A DNA stretch of 64,000 nt from Sva-07 sp963741755 (GCA_963741755.1 CAVUJG010000001.1:62001-126000); one strand, 5' to 3'; shown: positions 8,475 through 17,387, numbered from the stretch's first letter. Notes: generated from the sequence alone by a model not told the origin. Program-made: numbers and translations.

Positions 8475-9572
8475 GTGGGAAGCGCGTCGTTGATCGACGC
8501 GGCCGCGCCCGGCCGGGTGTTGACCGGCGGGCTCGGACCGCTCGTCACTCGCCTCCGTGAGCGCGGCTGCACCGTCGTCGCTCCCGTCGCCAAGGATCGA
8601 GTGGTCGCGCTCGGCGAGATCGAGTCGGCCGACGAACTCGCCACGGGCTGGGTCGACGTCCAGGAGCCGGGCCACTACCGAGCCGAGTCGAGCACCACCG
8701 GACCGTTCCGACACGCCGCGCCCGCAGCCCCATGGAAGCGGTGGCTCCACCCCGAACAGCGACTGGTCGTGCGGCTGCGATCGGGCAGCGCTCGACCGGA
8801 CCTCGACGCACCGGCCGCAACGGTGGCGCCGCTCGCCTTCGTCGGCATCCAGTCCTGCGACCTCGCGGCGATCGGACGACTCGACGTGGTGCTTGCCGAC
8901 GACGACGACTACCGAGCACGACGCGAGTCGCTGGTGATCGTCGCCGTCGCGTGCACCGACCCCGCCGCCGACTGCTTCTGCGTGTCGGCCGGAACGGGGC
9001 CGTGGCCCGGCCCGGGCGCCGACATCGTGTTGCGAATGCTCGACGACGACACGCTGCTCGCGACGCCAGCGACCACCAGCGGCGCCGACCTGCTCGACGA
9101 GCTCGGCCCGCTGCCCGAGGTCACGCCCGCCCAGTTCGCCGCCGCCGAGCAACGCATCGCCGCCGGTGCGGCCCGCCAGACGCGCCGACTCGACCCCTCG
9201 GCGATCGCCGCCGCAGCGGCCGCTCCCGACGGCCCCGGCTGGGAGGCGGTGGCCGAGCGCTGCTTGACCTGCGGCAACTGCACGTTCGTCTGCCCCACCT
9301 GCTTCTGCACCTCGGTGGTCGACTCGGCCGCGCTCGACGGCAGCGCCTTCGAACGCCACGAGCGATGGGACAGCTGCTTCTCGCTCGACTTCGCCCACGT
9401 CCACGGCGGCTCGGTCCGCACGTCGGCCGCCTCGCGCTACCGCCAGTGGTACCTCCACAAGCTCGTCACCTGGCACGACCAGTTCGGCGAGTCCGGCTGT
9501 GTGGGCTGCGGACGATGCATCACCTGGTGCCCGACCGGCATCGACATCACGGAGGCGATCGACCATGGCTGA
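8475..9572 (+). CDS. hydB: [NiFe] hydrogenase (group 3b type) beta subunit, double [4Fe-4S] ferredoxin protein
   Basis: 365 aa from a GTG start at 8475; an upstream ATG at 8379 would overlap the divergent gene. Two ferredoxin motifs lie near the C-terminus: CLTCGNCTFVCPTCF and CVGCGRCITWCPTGID. The N-terminal two thirds match the sulfhydrogenase/group 3b beta subunit that carries electrons between the hydrogenase core and the diaphorase subunit. This is the first gene of an eight- to nine-gene operon in which almost every stop overlaps the next start. The symbol follows the archaeal sulfhydrogenase naming. Confidence 0.85.
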   Translation: MGSASLIDAAAPGRVLTGGLGPLVTRLRERGCTVVAPVAKDRVVALGEIESADELATGWVDVQEPGHYRAESSTTGPFRHAAPAAPWKRWLHPEQRLVVRLRSGSARPDLDAPAATVAPLAFVGIQSCDLAAIGRLDVVLADDDDYRARRESLVIVAVACTDPAADCFCVSAGTGPWPGPGADIVLRMLDDDTLLATPATTSGADLLDELGPLPEVTPAQFAAAEQRIAAGAARQTRRLDPSAIAAAAAAPDGPGWEAVAERCLTCGNCTFVCPTCFCTSVVDSAALDGSAFERHERWDSCFSLDFAHVHGGSVRTSAASRYRQWYLHKLVTWHDQFGESGCVGCGRCITWCPTGIDITEAIDHG

Positions 9573-10092
9573 CCATCACCTCACCCGCGACCTCACCCAC
9601 GACCTCACCCACCGGGATCTGACGATCCACGACCTGACGGCGGAGCTGGCCGCCAACCCGCTGTTGGGCGATCTCCGCCCGGACTTCCTCGAACTGATCG
9701 CAGGATGCTGCGTGAACATCGCCTTCGCCAAGGGGCAACGGCTGATCACGGTCGGCGACCCTGCCGATCACTTCTGGATCATCCGCCACGGTCGCGTCGA
9801 CGTCGAGCTGCACGGCGCCGCACGCGGCACGATCACGATCGACCGCTTGGAGCCGGGTGAGATCCTCGGCGTCTCGTGGATCGCCTCGCCGTACGTCAGC
9901 GAGTTCGATGCCACCGCGGTGGAACACGGCAGCGCCATCGAAGTCGACGCCGCCTGCCTGCGCGGCAAGTGCACCGACGATCCCGAGCTCGGCCACGAGC
10001 TCTACCGTCGCTTCGCCACGATGCTCAAGTCGCGGCTGCACGCCACTCGGCTGCAACTCCTCGATCTCTACGGACCCGGCGATGCGCGCTGA
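9565..10092 (+). CDS. Cyclic-nucleotide-binding-domain protein (no DNA-binding domain) in hydrogenase operon
   Basis: 175 aa; its ATG overlaps the hydB stop. A short N-terminal stretch repeats the tripeptide DLT (DLTHDLTHRDLTIHDLT). A cNMP-binding beta-roll follows (GQRLITVGDPADHFWIIRHG, LEPGEILGVSWI). No helix-turn-helix follows the effector domain, so this is a sensor or structural module rather than a CRP-type regulator. Its position between the Fe-S and flavin subunits suggests it binds or tunes the hydrogenase complex. That is inference. Confidence 0.8.
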   Translation: MADHHLTRDLTHDLTHRDLTIHDLTAELAANPLLGDLRPDFLELIAGCCVNIAFAKGQRLITVGDPADHFWIIRHGRVDVELHGAARGTITIDRLEPGEILGVSWIASPYVSEFDATAVEHGSAIEVDAACLRGKCTDDPELGHELYRRFATMLKSRLHATRLQLLDLYGPGDAR

Positions 10093-10909
10093 GTCGTCTT
10101 CGAGCACGATGACCCCGGCGATGGCCGCGGTCGAGGCGACGGTCGACGACCTTGCCGACACGGTCACGATCTCGCTGACGATGCCCGACGAACTCGCCAT
10201 GCCGCTCCCGGGCCAGTTCGCCATGCTCTGGGTGCCCGGCATCGGGGAGATCCCGATCTCGTACAGCGGCATCGGGCCGGGTCGGCGGGTCGACCACACC
10301 GTGCGCGCCGTCGGCGCCGCCAGCGCAGCGCTCTGCGAACGGGCGCCAGGCGACCTGATCGGCGTGCGCGGCCCGTTCGGGAGGGGCTGGCAACTCGACT
10401 CGCTGGACGGCGCCGACGTGTTGATCATCGCCGGCGGGCTCGGCCTCGCTCCGCTGCGACCGGTGATCGAAGCTGCCGCCGCAGGCAGCCTGGCCGCCCG
10501 GTCGGTGCAGCTGCTCGTCGGTGCCCGAAGCCCCGACGCGATCCCCTACGCCGACCAGATCGACGAGCGCTGGCAGACACTTCGGCCCAGGGTGACCGTC
10601 GACCGCGCCGACGCGTCGTGGACCGGCCCGGTCGGCCCGCTGCACATCGGGCTCGCCGACCCCATCGAGCGGCCCGCCGAGATCGCTGCACTGGTGTGCG
10701 GTCCGGAGATCATGATGCAGGTGCTGAGCCGGCAACTCGACGTCGCCGGAGTCCCGAGACGCCGCATCCAGGTCTCACTCGAACGCAACATGCAGTGCGG
10801 GTTCGGACAGTGCGGCCACTGCCAACTCGGCGCGCTGTTCACCTGCGTCGACGGGCCGGTCGTCGACTGGGCCACGGCTGCTCCCCTGCTCGCGGTACGG
10901 GAGCGATGA
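10082..10909 (+). CDS. hydG: [NiFe] hydrogenase gamma subunit, FAD/NAD(P)-binding reductase
   Basis: 275 aa; the ATG at 10082 overlaps the preceding stop. It has a ferredoxin-NADP-reductase-type fold: FAD region with PISYSGIGPGRRVDHTVRAVG, NAD(P) region with VLIIAGGLGLAPLRPVI and LLVGARSPDAIPY. The C-terminal CGFGQCGHCQLGALFTC cluster is the PyrK-like [2Fe-2S] signature. It exchanges electrons between the hydrogenase and NAD(P)H in the cytoplasm. It is a standard subunit of the group 3b complex. Confidence 0.88.
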   Translation: MRAESSSSTMTPAMAAVEATVDDLADTVTISLTMPDELAMPLPGQFAMLWVPGIGEIPISYSGIGPGRRVDHTVRAVGAASAALCERAPGDLIGVRGPFGRGWQLDSLDGADVLIIAGGLGLAPLRPVIEAAAAGSLAARSVQLLVGARSPDAIPYADQIDERWQTLRPRVTVDRADASWTGPVGPLHIGLADPIERPAEIAALVCGPEIMMQVLSRQLDVAGVPRRRIQVSLERNMQCGFGQCGHCQLGALFTCVDGPVVDWATAAPLLAVRER

Positions 10910-10910
10910 G

Positions 10911-11747
10911 ATGAGCGGCACCCTCGCGACCGGCACCGCAGACCCCGCCACCATCACCAGCGGCCGTCCGCGTGTCGCCGTCTGGAAGTTCTCCAGTTGC
11001 GACGGGTGCCAGCTGACGCTGCTCGACTGCGAGGACGAACTGCTGGCGTTGACCGAGGTCGTCGACCTCATCCACTTCCTCGAGGCGGGACACTCGGACG
11101 ACGACGGCCCATTCGACCTGTCCCTCGTCGAAGGATCGATCTCGACACCCGAGGAGATCGACCGGATCCACCACGTGCGCGACGTCTCGCGCCACCTCGT
11201 GACGATCGGCGCATGCGCCACCGCCGGAGGCATCCAGGCCCTGCGCAACTTCGGCGACGTCGACGAACTCCTGCGGATCGTCTACGCCCGACCCGACTTC
11301 CTCTCGACCCTGGCGACCGTGTCGCCGATCAGCGACTACGTCGACGTCGACTTCGAGCTGCGCGGCTGCCCGATCGACAAGCGCCAACTTCTCGAAGTGA
11401 TCTCGGCGTTCGTCGTCGGCCGTCGACCCGACGTGCCGAGCCACGACGTGTGCTTCGAGTGCAAGGCCGCCGGATCGGTCTGCGTGCTGGTCGCCGGCGA
11501 CACGCCGTGTCTCGGGCCGGTCACCCACGCCGGCTGCGGGGCGCTGTGCCCGCGGTTCGGTCGCGGTTGCTACGGGTGCTTCGGCCCGATGGACTCCGCC
11601 AGACCGGAACCGCTGATCGCCACCCTGCGCGCACGCGGCGTGAGCGAGGCGGAGCTGACCCGCCTCTTCCACACCTTCAACGCGTGGTCCGAACCGTTCC
11701 GCGGCCAGCCAGGCCCGGTGCCCGTCGAGATCGGAGCAGCACGATGA
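10911..11747 (+). CDS. hydD: [NiFe] hydrogenase small subunit
   Basis: 278 aa, starting 1 nt after the hydG stop. The N-terminal KFSSCDGCQLTLLDCE gives the proximal-cluster CxxC. GACATAGGIQAL and RGCPIDKRQL are the other cluster-binding elements. The C-terminal part carries extra cysteines (CFECKAAGSVC, CLGP, CGALCPRFGRGCYGCFGP) for further Fe-S clusters, as in group 3 enzymes. There is no Tat signal, so the enzyme is cytoplasmic. Confidence 0.92.
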   Translation: MSGTLATGTADPATITSGRPRVAVWKFSSCDGCQLTLLDCEDELLALTEVVDLIHFLEAGHSDDDGPFDLSLVEGSISTPEEIDRIHHVRDVSRHLVTIGACATAGGIQALRNFGDVDELLRIVYARPDFLSTLATVSPISDYVDVDFELRGCPIDKRQLLEVISAFVVGRRPDVPSHDVCFECKAAGSVCVLVAGDTPCLGPVTHAGCGALCPRFGRGCYGCFGPMDSARPEPLIATLRARGVSEAELTRLFHTFNAWSEPFRGQPGPVPVEIGAAR

Positions 11748-13084
11748 CCCATCGTGCCGGAGCCGGGCCGCTCGCCACCGGCCCACTCGAGACCGGGGCG
11801 CTCACCCGCGTCGAGGGCGAGGGAGCGATGCACGTCGAGATCGTCGACGGCCGCCTCGTCGGCGTGACGTTGCGGATCTACGAGCCACCGCGGTTCTACG
11901 AGGGGTTCCTACGCGGGCGTGGCCACACCGAACCGCCCGACATCACCGCGCGTATCTGTGGCATCTGCCCGGTCGCCTATCAGATGTCGGCATGTCTGGC
12001 GATCGAGGAGGCGTGCGGTGTCGAGGTCACCGACGGCATCGCCGAGCTGCGCCGACTGCTCTACTGCGGCGAGTGGATCGAGAGCCACACGCTGCACATC
12101 CACATGCTGCATGCGCCCGACTTCCTCGGCGTCGACAGCGTCGTCGATCTCGTCGCGCTCGACCGGTCGGCGGTCGAGCGTGGGCTCGAACTGAAGAAGA
12201 TCGGCAACGAACTGCTCGAACTGATCGGCGGCCGCGCGATCCATCCGGTGAACGTGCGGGTGGGCGGCTTCTACCGCCCGCCGAGCCGCGAGGCGTTGCG
12301 AGCGTTCCGGCCCCGACTCGCCCGAGCGCTCGAGTTGGCGGTCGACGTGTGCGAGTGGGTCGCCGGCTTCGACTTCCCCGAGCTCGACACCGACCACGAA
12401 CTCGTCGCACTCGACGACGGTGACCACTACCCGGTGTTCGGCGATCGGATCGTGTCCGATCGCGGCCTCGACATCGCGGTCGACGAGTTCGCGAGCCACT
12501 TCGAGGAGTTCCAGGTGTCGCACTCGACGGCGAAGCACGCTCGGCTCCTCTCGCGCGGCAACTACCTCGTCGGCCCGCTCGCCCGCTACCGCCTGGCCCG
12601 CGAGAAACTCCTGCCGGCGGCCGCCGCCGCGGCGAGCGCCGCCGGCCTGGGCGCGACGTGCCCCAACCCCTTCCGCAGCATCGTCGTGCGCGCGGTCGAG
12701 GTGGTCCACGCCTGCGAGGAGGCGCTGCGCATCACCGACGGCCTGATCGACGCCAGCATCGACACCGACCCCGGATCGGTCGCGGTGCCGGCTCGCGCGG
12801 GCACCGGCCACGGTGCCACCGAGGCGCCGCGGGGTCTGCTGTACCACCGCTACACGCTCGACGAGGCAGGGACGATCACCGACGCCGAGATCGTCCCGCC
12901 CACCTCGCAGAACCAGCCGACGATCGAGCACGACCTGTTCCACTTCGTCGAGTCGCGCCTCGACATGGCCGACGACGAACTGGCCCGCGCCGCCGAGGTG
13001 ACGATCAGAAATCACGATCCGTGCATCTCGTGCGCAACCCACTTCCTCGACCTCACCGTCGATCGCCGCGGGAGGACGCCATGA
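11744..13084 (+). CDS. hydA: [NiFe] hydrogenase large (catalytic) subunit
   Basis: 446 aa; the ATG overlaps the small-subunit stop (ATGA). The L1 motif RICGICPVAYQMSA and the L2 motif DPCISCATH supply the four Cys ligands of the Ni-Fe site. The 13 residues after the L2 histidine form the C-terminal tail expected to be cut by the endopeptidase encoded next. The tyrosine in L1, where other groups have His, is in my recollection common in group 3b. It catalyses reversible H2 oxidation coupled to NAD(P). Confidence 0.93.
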   Translation: MTHRAGAGPLATGPLETGALTRVEGEGAMHVEIVDGRLVGVTLRIYEPPRFYEGFLRGRGHTEPPDITARICGICPVAYQMSACLAIEEACGVEVTDGIAELRRLLYCGEWIESHTLHIHMLHAPDFLGVDSVVDLVALDRSAVERGLELKKIGNELLELIGGRAIHPVNVRVGGFYRPPSREALRAFRPRLARALELAVDVCEWVAGFDFPELDTDHELVALDDGDHYPVFGDRIVSDRGLDIAVDEFASHFEEFQVSHSTAKHARLLSRGNYLVGPLARYRLAREKLLPAAAAAASAAGLGATCPNPFRSIVVRAVEVVHACEEALRITDGLIDASIDTDPGSVAVPARAGTGHGATEAPRGLLYHRYTLDEAGTITDAEIVPPTSQNQPTIEHDLFHFVESRLDMADDELARAAEVTIRNHDPCISCATHFLDLTVDRRGRTP

Positions 13085-13548
13085 GGCCGCTGGTGATCGG
13101 CGTGGGAAATCGGTGGCGCGGCGACGACGGCATCGGTCCGCTGACGATCGACGCGCTCGCCGCGTTGGGCACCGACGGCCCCGACGCCGATCTGATCACG
13201 CTCGACGGCGAGCCGGGGCGACTGGTCGCCGCCTGGGAGGACCGGTCGCGCGTCGTGGTCGTCGATGCGATCGTCACCGGCGCCGCGCCGGGCACCGTGC
13301 ATTGCGTCACCAGCGGGTTCGCCGGGCGCGGTGCAGGCGCGAGCTCGCACGGCAACGGCATCGCCGAAGCGGTCGCGCTCGGCCGAGCACTCGATCGGCT
13401 TCCCGAGCAGCTCGTCGTAGTCGGCATCGAACCGGGGCGACTCGACCACGGCGCCGAACTCTCGCCGACCGTCGCCGCGGCGCTCGACACCGTGATCCGT
13501 CTCGTCCGCGAGCTGGTCGACGAGGAGGTGGGTTCGCCATGTGCCTGA
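13081..13548 (+). CDS. Hydrogenase maturation endopeptidase (M52 family)
   Basis: 155 aa; overlaps the large-subunit stop by ATGA. The N-terminus VIGVGNRWRGDDGIGP is the hallmark nickel-sensing GxGNxxxxDDGxG motif of HycI/HoxW/HyaD peptidases. VVVDAIVTGAAPG carries the second Asp and the later SSHGN the His. It removes the tail of the large subunit after nickel insertion. It is specific to the hydrogenase encoded just upstream. Confidence 0.9.
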   Translation: MRPLVIGVGNRWRGDDGIGPLTIDALAALGTDGPDADLITLDGEPGRLVAAWEDRSRVVVVDAIVTGAAPGTVHCVTSGFAGRGAGASSHGNGIAEAVALGRALDRLPEQLVVVGIEPGRLDHGAELSPTVAAALDTVIRLVRELVDEEVGSPCA

Positions 13549-13802
13549 GCGATCTCGGTCGGGTCGTCGACGTCGACGAGGCGCGCCACAGCGCGTCGGT
13601 CGACGTCGGCGATCGCGTCATCCAGGTGTCGACGGTGACGCTCGGCCTCGACGGTCCCTCGCCGGCCATCGGTGACTGGCTCGTCGTCCACACCGGATTC
13701 GCCGTCGAACGCCTCACCGAAGCGGCAGCCGACGACATTCAGCAAGCGCGACGCGGGCTCGCCCCGGCGACGCTCGAACTCGACCCGAAGGAGCGGTCAT
13801 GA
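13539..13802 (+). CDS. hypC: HypC/HupF-type hydrogenase assembly chaperone
   Basis: 87 aa. It starts MCLS with the essential Cys2, followed by a small beta-barrel (GDWLVVHTGFAVERLTEAAA) typical of HypC, which carries the Fe(CN)2CO precursor between HypD and the large subunit. It overlaps the peptidase by 10 nt. The other hyp genes (A, B, D, E, F) are not in the window and must lie elsewhere. Confidence 0.88.
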   Translation: MCLSDLGRVVDVDEARHSASVDVGDRVIQVSTVTLGLDGPSPAIGDWLVVHTGFAVERLTEAAADDIQQARRGLAPATLELDPKERS

Positions 13803-14743
13803 CGAACACCGTGCGCAACACCGGCCTCGCCCTCGCGGGCGTGACCGCCGTCGTCTCCGGTTTCTCCGTCTTCGTGAACGGCTACGGAGTCGCCCACTTC
13901 GACGATGCCACCACATACACCACCGCCAAGAACCTCGTCACCGCCGTGGTCCTGATGGTGGCCGTCGTCGTGATGCGCGGGCGACGGGCGCCCGACGCTG
14001 CGGCACCTCCGACCGCGAGTGCGGCGACGCGCACGCGTCGCGACACCGCAACGCTGGCCACGATCGCGGTCATCGGAGGCAGCGTGCCGTTCGTGTTGTT
14101 CTTCGAGGGCCTGGCTCAGGTGTCGTCGACCAACGCAGCGTTCATCCACAAGACGCTGGTCGCGTGGGTGGCGATCATGGCGGTGGCGTTCCTCGGCGAA
14201 CGCGTGTCGGTCTGGCACGTGACGGCGATCGCGCTGATCCTGCTCGGCTATGCGCAACTGGCCGGAGGAGTCGGGTTCCCCGACGTCGGCACCGGCGAGG
14301 CGCTGCTCCTGGCCGCCACGCTGTGCTGGTCGGTCGAGGTGATCCTCTCCCGGTCGCTGCTGCGGCGCGGCATGGCCCCCATGGTCGTCAGCACGTGGCG
14401 GATGGCGGGCGGCATCGTGCTGTTGCTCGCCTGGGCGATCGTCCGCGGGGCGCTCGGCGACCTGCTCGGGCTGTCGGCCACCCAGTGGGCGTGGGCCGTG
14501 CTCACCGGCTTGTTCCTCACCGCGTACGTCGTCAGCTGGCACCACGCGCTCGCTCGGGCACCGGCGGTCGACGTGACCGCCGTGCTCAGCATCGGCGCGG
14601 TGATCACCGCCGCGCTGAACACCGGTGTGCGCGGGGCCGTCATCGAACCGGTCGGGCTGATCCTGCTGCTCACCGGCGGGCTGCTCGTTGCGTGGGCCTC
14701 GATCGTCGGGCGCCGGACACCGCAGCAGGCGGCGGCGTTGTGA
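13799..14743 (+). CDS. EamA-family (DMT) membrane transporter coupled to the hydrogenase operon
   Basis: 314 aa; ATG overlaps the hypC stop. About ten hydrophobic helices form two EamA halves; the first carries FVLFFEGLAQVSSTNAAFIHK and the second WHHALARAPAVDVTAVLS. Members of the family export or import small metabolites; the substrate cannot be read from sequence. Its fusion into a hydrogenase operon by overlapping start and stop is unusual. Nickel uptake is tempting but is not supported by any known nickel motif. Confidence 0.8.
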   Translation: MTNTVRNTGLALAGVTAVVSGFSVFVNGYGVAHFDDATTYTTAKNLVTAVVLMVAVVVMRGRRAPDAAAPPTASAATRTRRDTATLATIAVIGGSVPFVLFFEGLAQVSSTNAAFIHKTLVAWVAIMAVAFLGERVSVWHVTAIALILLGYAQLAGGVGFPDVGTGEALLLAATLCWSVEVILSRSLLRRGMAPMVVSTWRMAGGIVLLLAWAIVRGALGDLLGLSATQWAWAVLTGLFLTAYVVSWHHALARAPAVDVTAVLSIGAVITAALNTGVRGAVIEPVGLILLLTGGLLVAWASIVGRRTPQQAAAL

Positions 14744-15495
14744 GCGTCGACGGCGCCGTCCGGTTCGCCCGCTTCGCGGTGCCGCCGAACCAGCGCGGCT
14801 TCTGCGGCCCGGCCCGCGAGGGCGAGCTCGCCGCCTACCGAGCCGAGGAGCTGCGCGTCGATGCGGGACTGCACGAGTTGGCGTCCGGGTTCGAGGGTGC
14901 GTGGCCGTACCTCGAGTTGCTGGCAGGCGCGGCGGGCGTCGACGATCCGCTGGATGATCGGGTCGTACAGGCCTACTGGATCGGCAACGATCTCTGCTCG
15001 CGGGTGACGCACAACGACTGGGGGTGGCACCTCGTCGATCGGTTCGGCCCGCGCGCCGGCGGCGACGTCGATCGGCTCACCGCCCGGGTCGGCAACGGCG
15101 CGGTGCCGCACCACTCGTTCCACGTGTTCTGCGTGTATCCCTGGGTGGGGCTGCTGCGCGAGGGGCTCGGCGGTGTCGAGCCGCTGCGGATCCTGAGTCA
15201 GTGTCATGTGAGCTGGGCGACAGTGATCGGCCGCAACGGCGACGACCTGCTCGTGGAGGGTCCCGAGTTGACCTGGGACGGGCATGCACTCGCGCTCGGC
15301 GCCACCGAGCGGCGGGTTGCGTGGCTCGATCCGCGTCTCGTTCGCCTCGGACACGAGATCGACGACGGTTCGGTGGTGGCGATCCACTGGAACGAGGTCG
15401 TCGACGTGCTCGATCACGGTCAACAGCGCTGGCTCGAACGGCTCACTCGTAGTCAGATCGAGGTCGCCAACGACCTCGGCGTCCCCGTGCTCTGA
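14740..15495 (+). CDS. Conserved protein of unknown function, last gene of hydrogenase operon
   Basis: 251 aa; GTG start overlaps the transporter stop (GTGA). No family is recognised with certainty; from memory it may belong to a DUF (DUF6390-like) seen near actinobacterial hydrogenases. It has clustered potential metal ligands: NDWGWHLVDRFG, PHHSFHVFCVYPWVG and ILSQCHVSWATV. It has no signal peptide or membrane segment. The translational coupling suggests a role in assembly, stability or regulation of the hydrogenase. Confidence 0.65.
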   Translation: MSVDGAVRFARFAVPPNQRGFCGPAREGELAAYRAEELRVDAGLHELASGFEGAWPYLELLAGAAGVDDPLDDRVVQAYWIGNDLCSRVTHNDWGWHLVDRFGPRAGGDVDRLTARVGNGAVPHHSFHVFCVYPWVGLLREGLGGVEPLRILSQCHVSWATVIGRNGDDLLVEGPELTWDGHALALGATERRVAWLDPRLVRLGHEIDDGSVVAIHWNEVVDVLDHGQQRWLERLTRSQIEVANDLGVPVL

Positions 15496-15522
15496 CCGCC
15501 CGCGCCGACCGCGACCACGCCG

Positions 15523-15528
15523 TACGCT
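15523..15528 (+). promoter_or_regulatory. -10 box TACGCT, leaderless-type
   Basis: Ends 6 nt before the GTG at 15535. It separates the phosphonate-like module from the hydrogenase operon. Confidence 0.5.
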
Positions 15529-15534
15529 GGTGCC

Positions 15535-16611
15535 GTGACCGAACTGGCCGGGCAGCTGCGCGTCGTGATGATCATCATCGACGCGATGCCGCACCGACAC
15601 GTGAGCCCGGCCCTGACGCCCAACCTGTGGGGCCAGGCGTCGACCGGCGGGCGGGCACCGATGGGCGCGCTGTCGCTGCCGGTGTCGGTCACCTACGCCA
15701 ACCACGCTGCCTACGTCACCGGCGTCGACCCGACGATCACCGGCGTGCACGGCAACCACACCTGGACCGACGAGGGCTGGATGCCGGCTCCGAAGCTGGG
15801 ACCGCGAGCGACGACCCTGTTCGAGCGGGTCCGTGGCGCAGGTGGGACATCGGCGATGGTCGTCGGCGACCAGAAGCTGGTCGGCCAGATGGGCGGGTCG
15901 AGCGCCGATGCGGTGTGGCCGCCCGACGGTCGCCTCCCCGACGGCACCGATCGCTGCCGGTTCGGCTACGCCTCCGATGCGGCGGTACTCGCGGCACTCG
16001 ATGGCATCGACCTCGACGTCGACGTCGCCGTGATCCACCTCAACGAACCCGACACCACGTCGCACCTGTTCGGGCCCGATTCGCCGGAGGCGTTCGAGCA
16101 GTACCGAGCGACCGACGCTGCATACGGCGAGGTGATCGGCCAGCTCGCCGAGGGGTGGGACAGCACGCTGGTGCTGACCGTGTCGGATCACGACCAGGAG
16201 ACGATCACCGACTTCACACCGGTCGACCTGGCCGAAGCGTTCGCCACCATCGAGGGCGTGGACGTCGCCGACGAGGGGACGGCCGCCCTCGTGCACCGGG
16301 CGCCCGGCAGCATCGACGACGACCGGCTGGCCGACCTCATCCGATCGGTCGACGGTGTCGAGGCGGCGGTGGCGCTCACACCGGAGATCTGGATGGCGTG
16401 GACGGAACCCGGCCGAGCGTTCGGGACCACGCCGATTCCGATTCATGGTCAGCACGGCAGCCCGCGGTGTCGCACGCAGATGGCGATCGTGTCCGGCGGC
16501 GACGTGCGCGTCGGCGGCGTCGCCCGACAGCTCGAACGCAGCCAGCCATCGGTGCTCGACTGGGCACCGATGATCGCCCGGCTCCTCCAGCTCGACGAGG
16601 GCTCGACGTGA
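15535..16611 (+). CDS. Alkaline-phosphatase-superfamily phosphodiesterase / phosphonate-hydrolase-like
   Basis: 358 aa, GTG start. Metal and nucleophile motifs of the NPP/phosphonoacetate-hydrolase branch are present in order: VVMIIIDAMPHRH, the Thr nucleophile in PVSVTYANHAAYVTG, GVHGN, NEPDTTSHLFGP, SDHDQE and GQHGSP. The family hydrolyses phosphodiester or C-P bonds of activated phosphonates. Because the next two genes are PhnY/TmpA-like and PhnZ/TmpB-like, a phosphonate hydrolase such as PhnA is a reasonable guess, but an unrelated diesterase cannot be excluded. Confidence 0.75.
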   Translation: MTELAGQLRVVMIIIDAMPHRHVSPALTPNLWGQASTGGRAPMGALSLPVSVTYANHAAYVTGVDPTITGVHGNHTWTDEGWMPAPKLGPRATTLFERVRGAGGTSAMVVGDQKLVGQMGGSSADAVWPPDGRLPDGTDRCRFGYASDAAVLAALDGIDLDVDVAVIHLNEPDTTSHLFGPDSPEAFEQYRATDAAYGEVIGQLAEGWDSTLVLTVSDHDQETITDFTPVDLAEAFATIEGVDVADEGTAALVHRAPGSIDDDRLADLIRSVDGVEAAVALTPEIWMAWTEPGRAFGTTPIPIHGQHGSPRCRTQMAIVSGGDVRVGGVARQLERSQPSVLDWAPMIARLLQLDEGST

Positions 16612-17387
16612 GCGGCCGTGTCGATCGGGTCGACGTGGCAGCGTTCCGGCGCGACGGCTGGCTGATGCTGCCCCAGGCGCTGTCGCCGGTGCAACTCGAC
16701 GCGCTCGACACTGCGATCACACGACTGCAGGGGTGGGCCGAGACCGGCGGGCCGGGTCTGCACCACTTCGAACAGACCGACGCCGGCGCGGTGCTGGCAC
16801 GCAGCGAAGACTTCGTCGACGCCGACCCGGTCTTCCACGACGTCATCCGAAGCGGCATCGTCGTCGACATCCTCGCCCAACTGTTCGGCGACGAGCCGGT
16901 GCTGTTCAAGGAGAAGATCAACTACAAGCAGCCGGGCGGTGGCGGCTTCGCTCCGCACCAGGACGCGACGGCGTACCGCTTCGTCGACCATCACATCTCG
17001 TGCATGGTGCCGCTCGACCCGGCGACCCCCGAGAGCGGCTGTCTGTACGTGGCGCCCGGCTACGAGGCGGGCCAACTGCCGACCGACGAACGAGGTCGCG
17101 TCGAGGAGTCGACCGCTGCAGGGCTCGACTGGCGGCCGGTTCCGTTGGCGCCTGGCGACCTGCTGTTCTTCGACTCGTACACGCCGCACTACAGCGACAC
17201 GAACACCACGACCCGGCCACGGCGGGCGGCGTACCTCACCTACAACGCGGCGTCGCTCGGCGATCACCGCGACCGCTACTACGCCGACAAACGAGCCGAG
17301 TTCGAACGCGCCGGCGACGACTTCGACGGCGAGCGGGTACGGATCAGCATCAGCGACGACTTCCTCGGACGACCGGTGCAGCGGTGA
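16608..17387 (+). CDS. PhyH-family Fe(II)/2-oxoglutarate dioxygenase (PhnY/TmpA-like)
   Basis: 259 aa; GTG start overlaps the preceding stop. The iron motif HxD is in FAPHQDATAYRF. The distal His is in TPHYSDTNTT and is followed by RRAAYLTYNAAS, supplying the 2-oxoglutarate-binding Arg. LFKEKINYKQPGGGG precedes the HxD as in PhyH hydroxylases acting on small organophosphonates. In PhnY/PhnZ or TmpA/TmpB pairs this enzyme hydroxylates the carbon next to phosphorus. It is overlapped at its 3-prime end by the HD-oxygenase gene. Confidence 0.82.
   Translation: MSGRVDRVDVAAFRRDGWLMLPQALSPVQLDALDTAITRLQGWAETGGPGLHHFEQTDAGAVLARSEDFVDADPVFHDVIRSGIVVDILAQLFGDEPVLFKEKINYKQPGGGGFAPHQDATAYRFVDHHISCMVPLDPATPESGCLYVAPGYEAGQLPTDERGRVEESTAAGLDWRPVPLAPGDLLFFDSYTPHYSDTNTTTRPRRAAYLTYNAASLGDHRDRYYADKRAEFERAGDDFDGERVRISISDDFLGRPVQR

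Noticed and set aside
11950..11990. Tyrosine in the L1 motif as a damaged hydrogenase active site
   Set aside because: All four Ni/Fe cysteines are present, and Tyr at this place is, as far as I recall, normal in group 3b enzymes.
10997..13084. 695-codon frame for the hydrogenase large subunit
   Set aside because: The first 249 codons are an Arg-rich shadow of the small subunit gene; the true start is ATG 11744.
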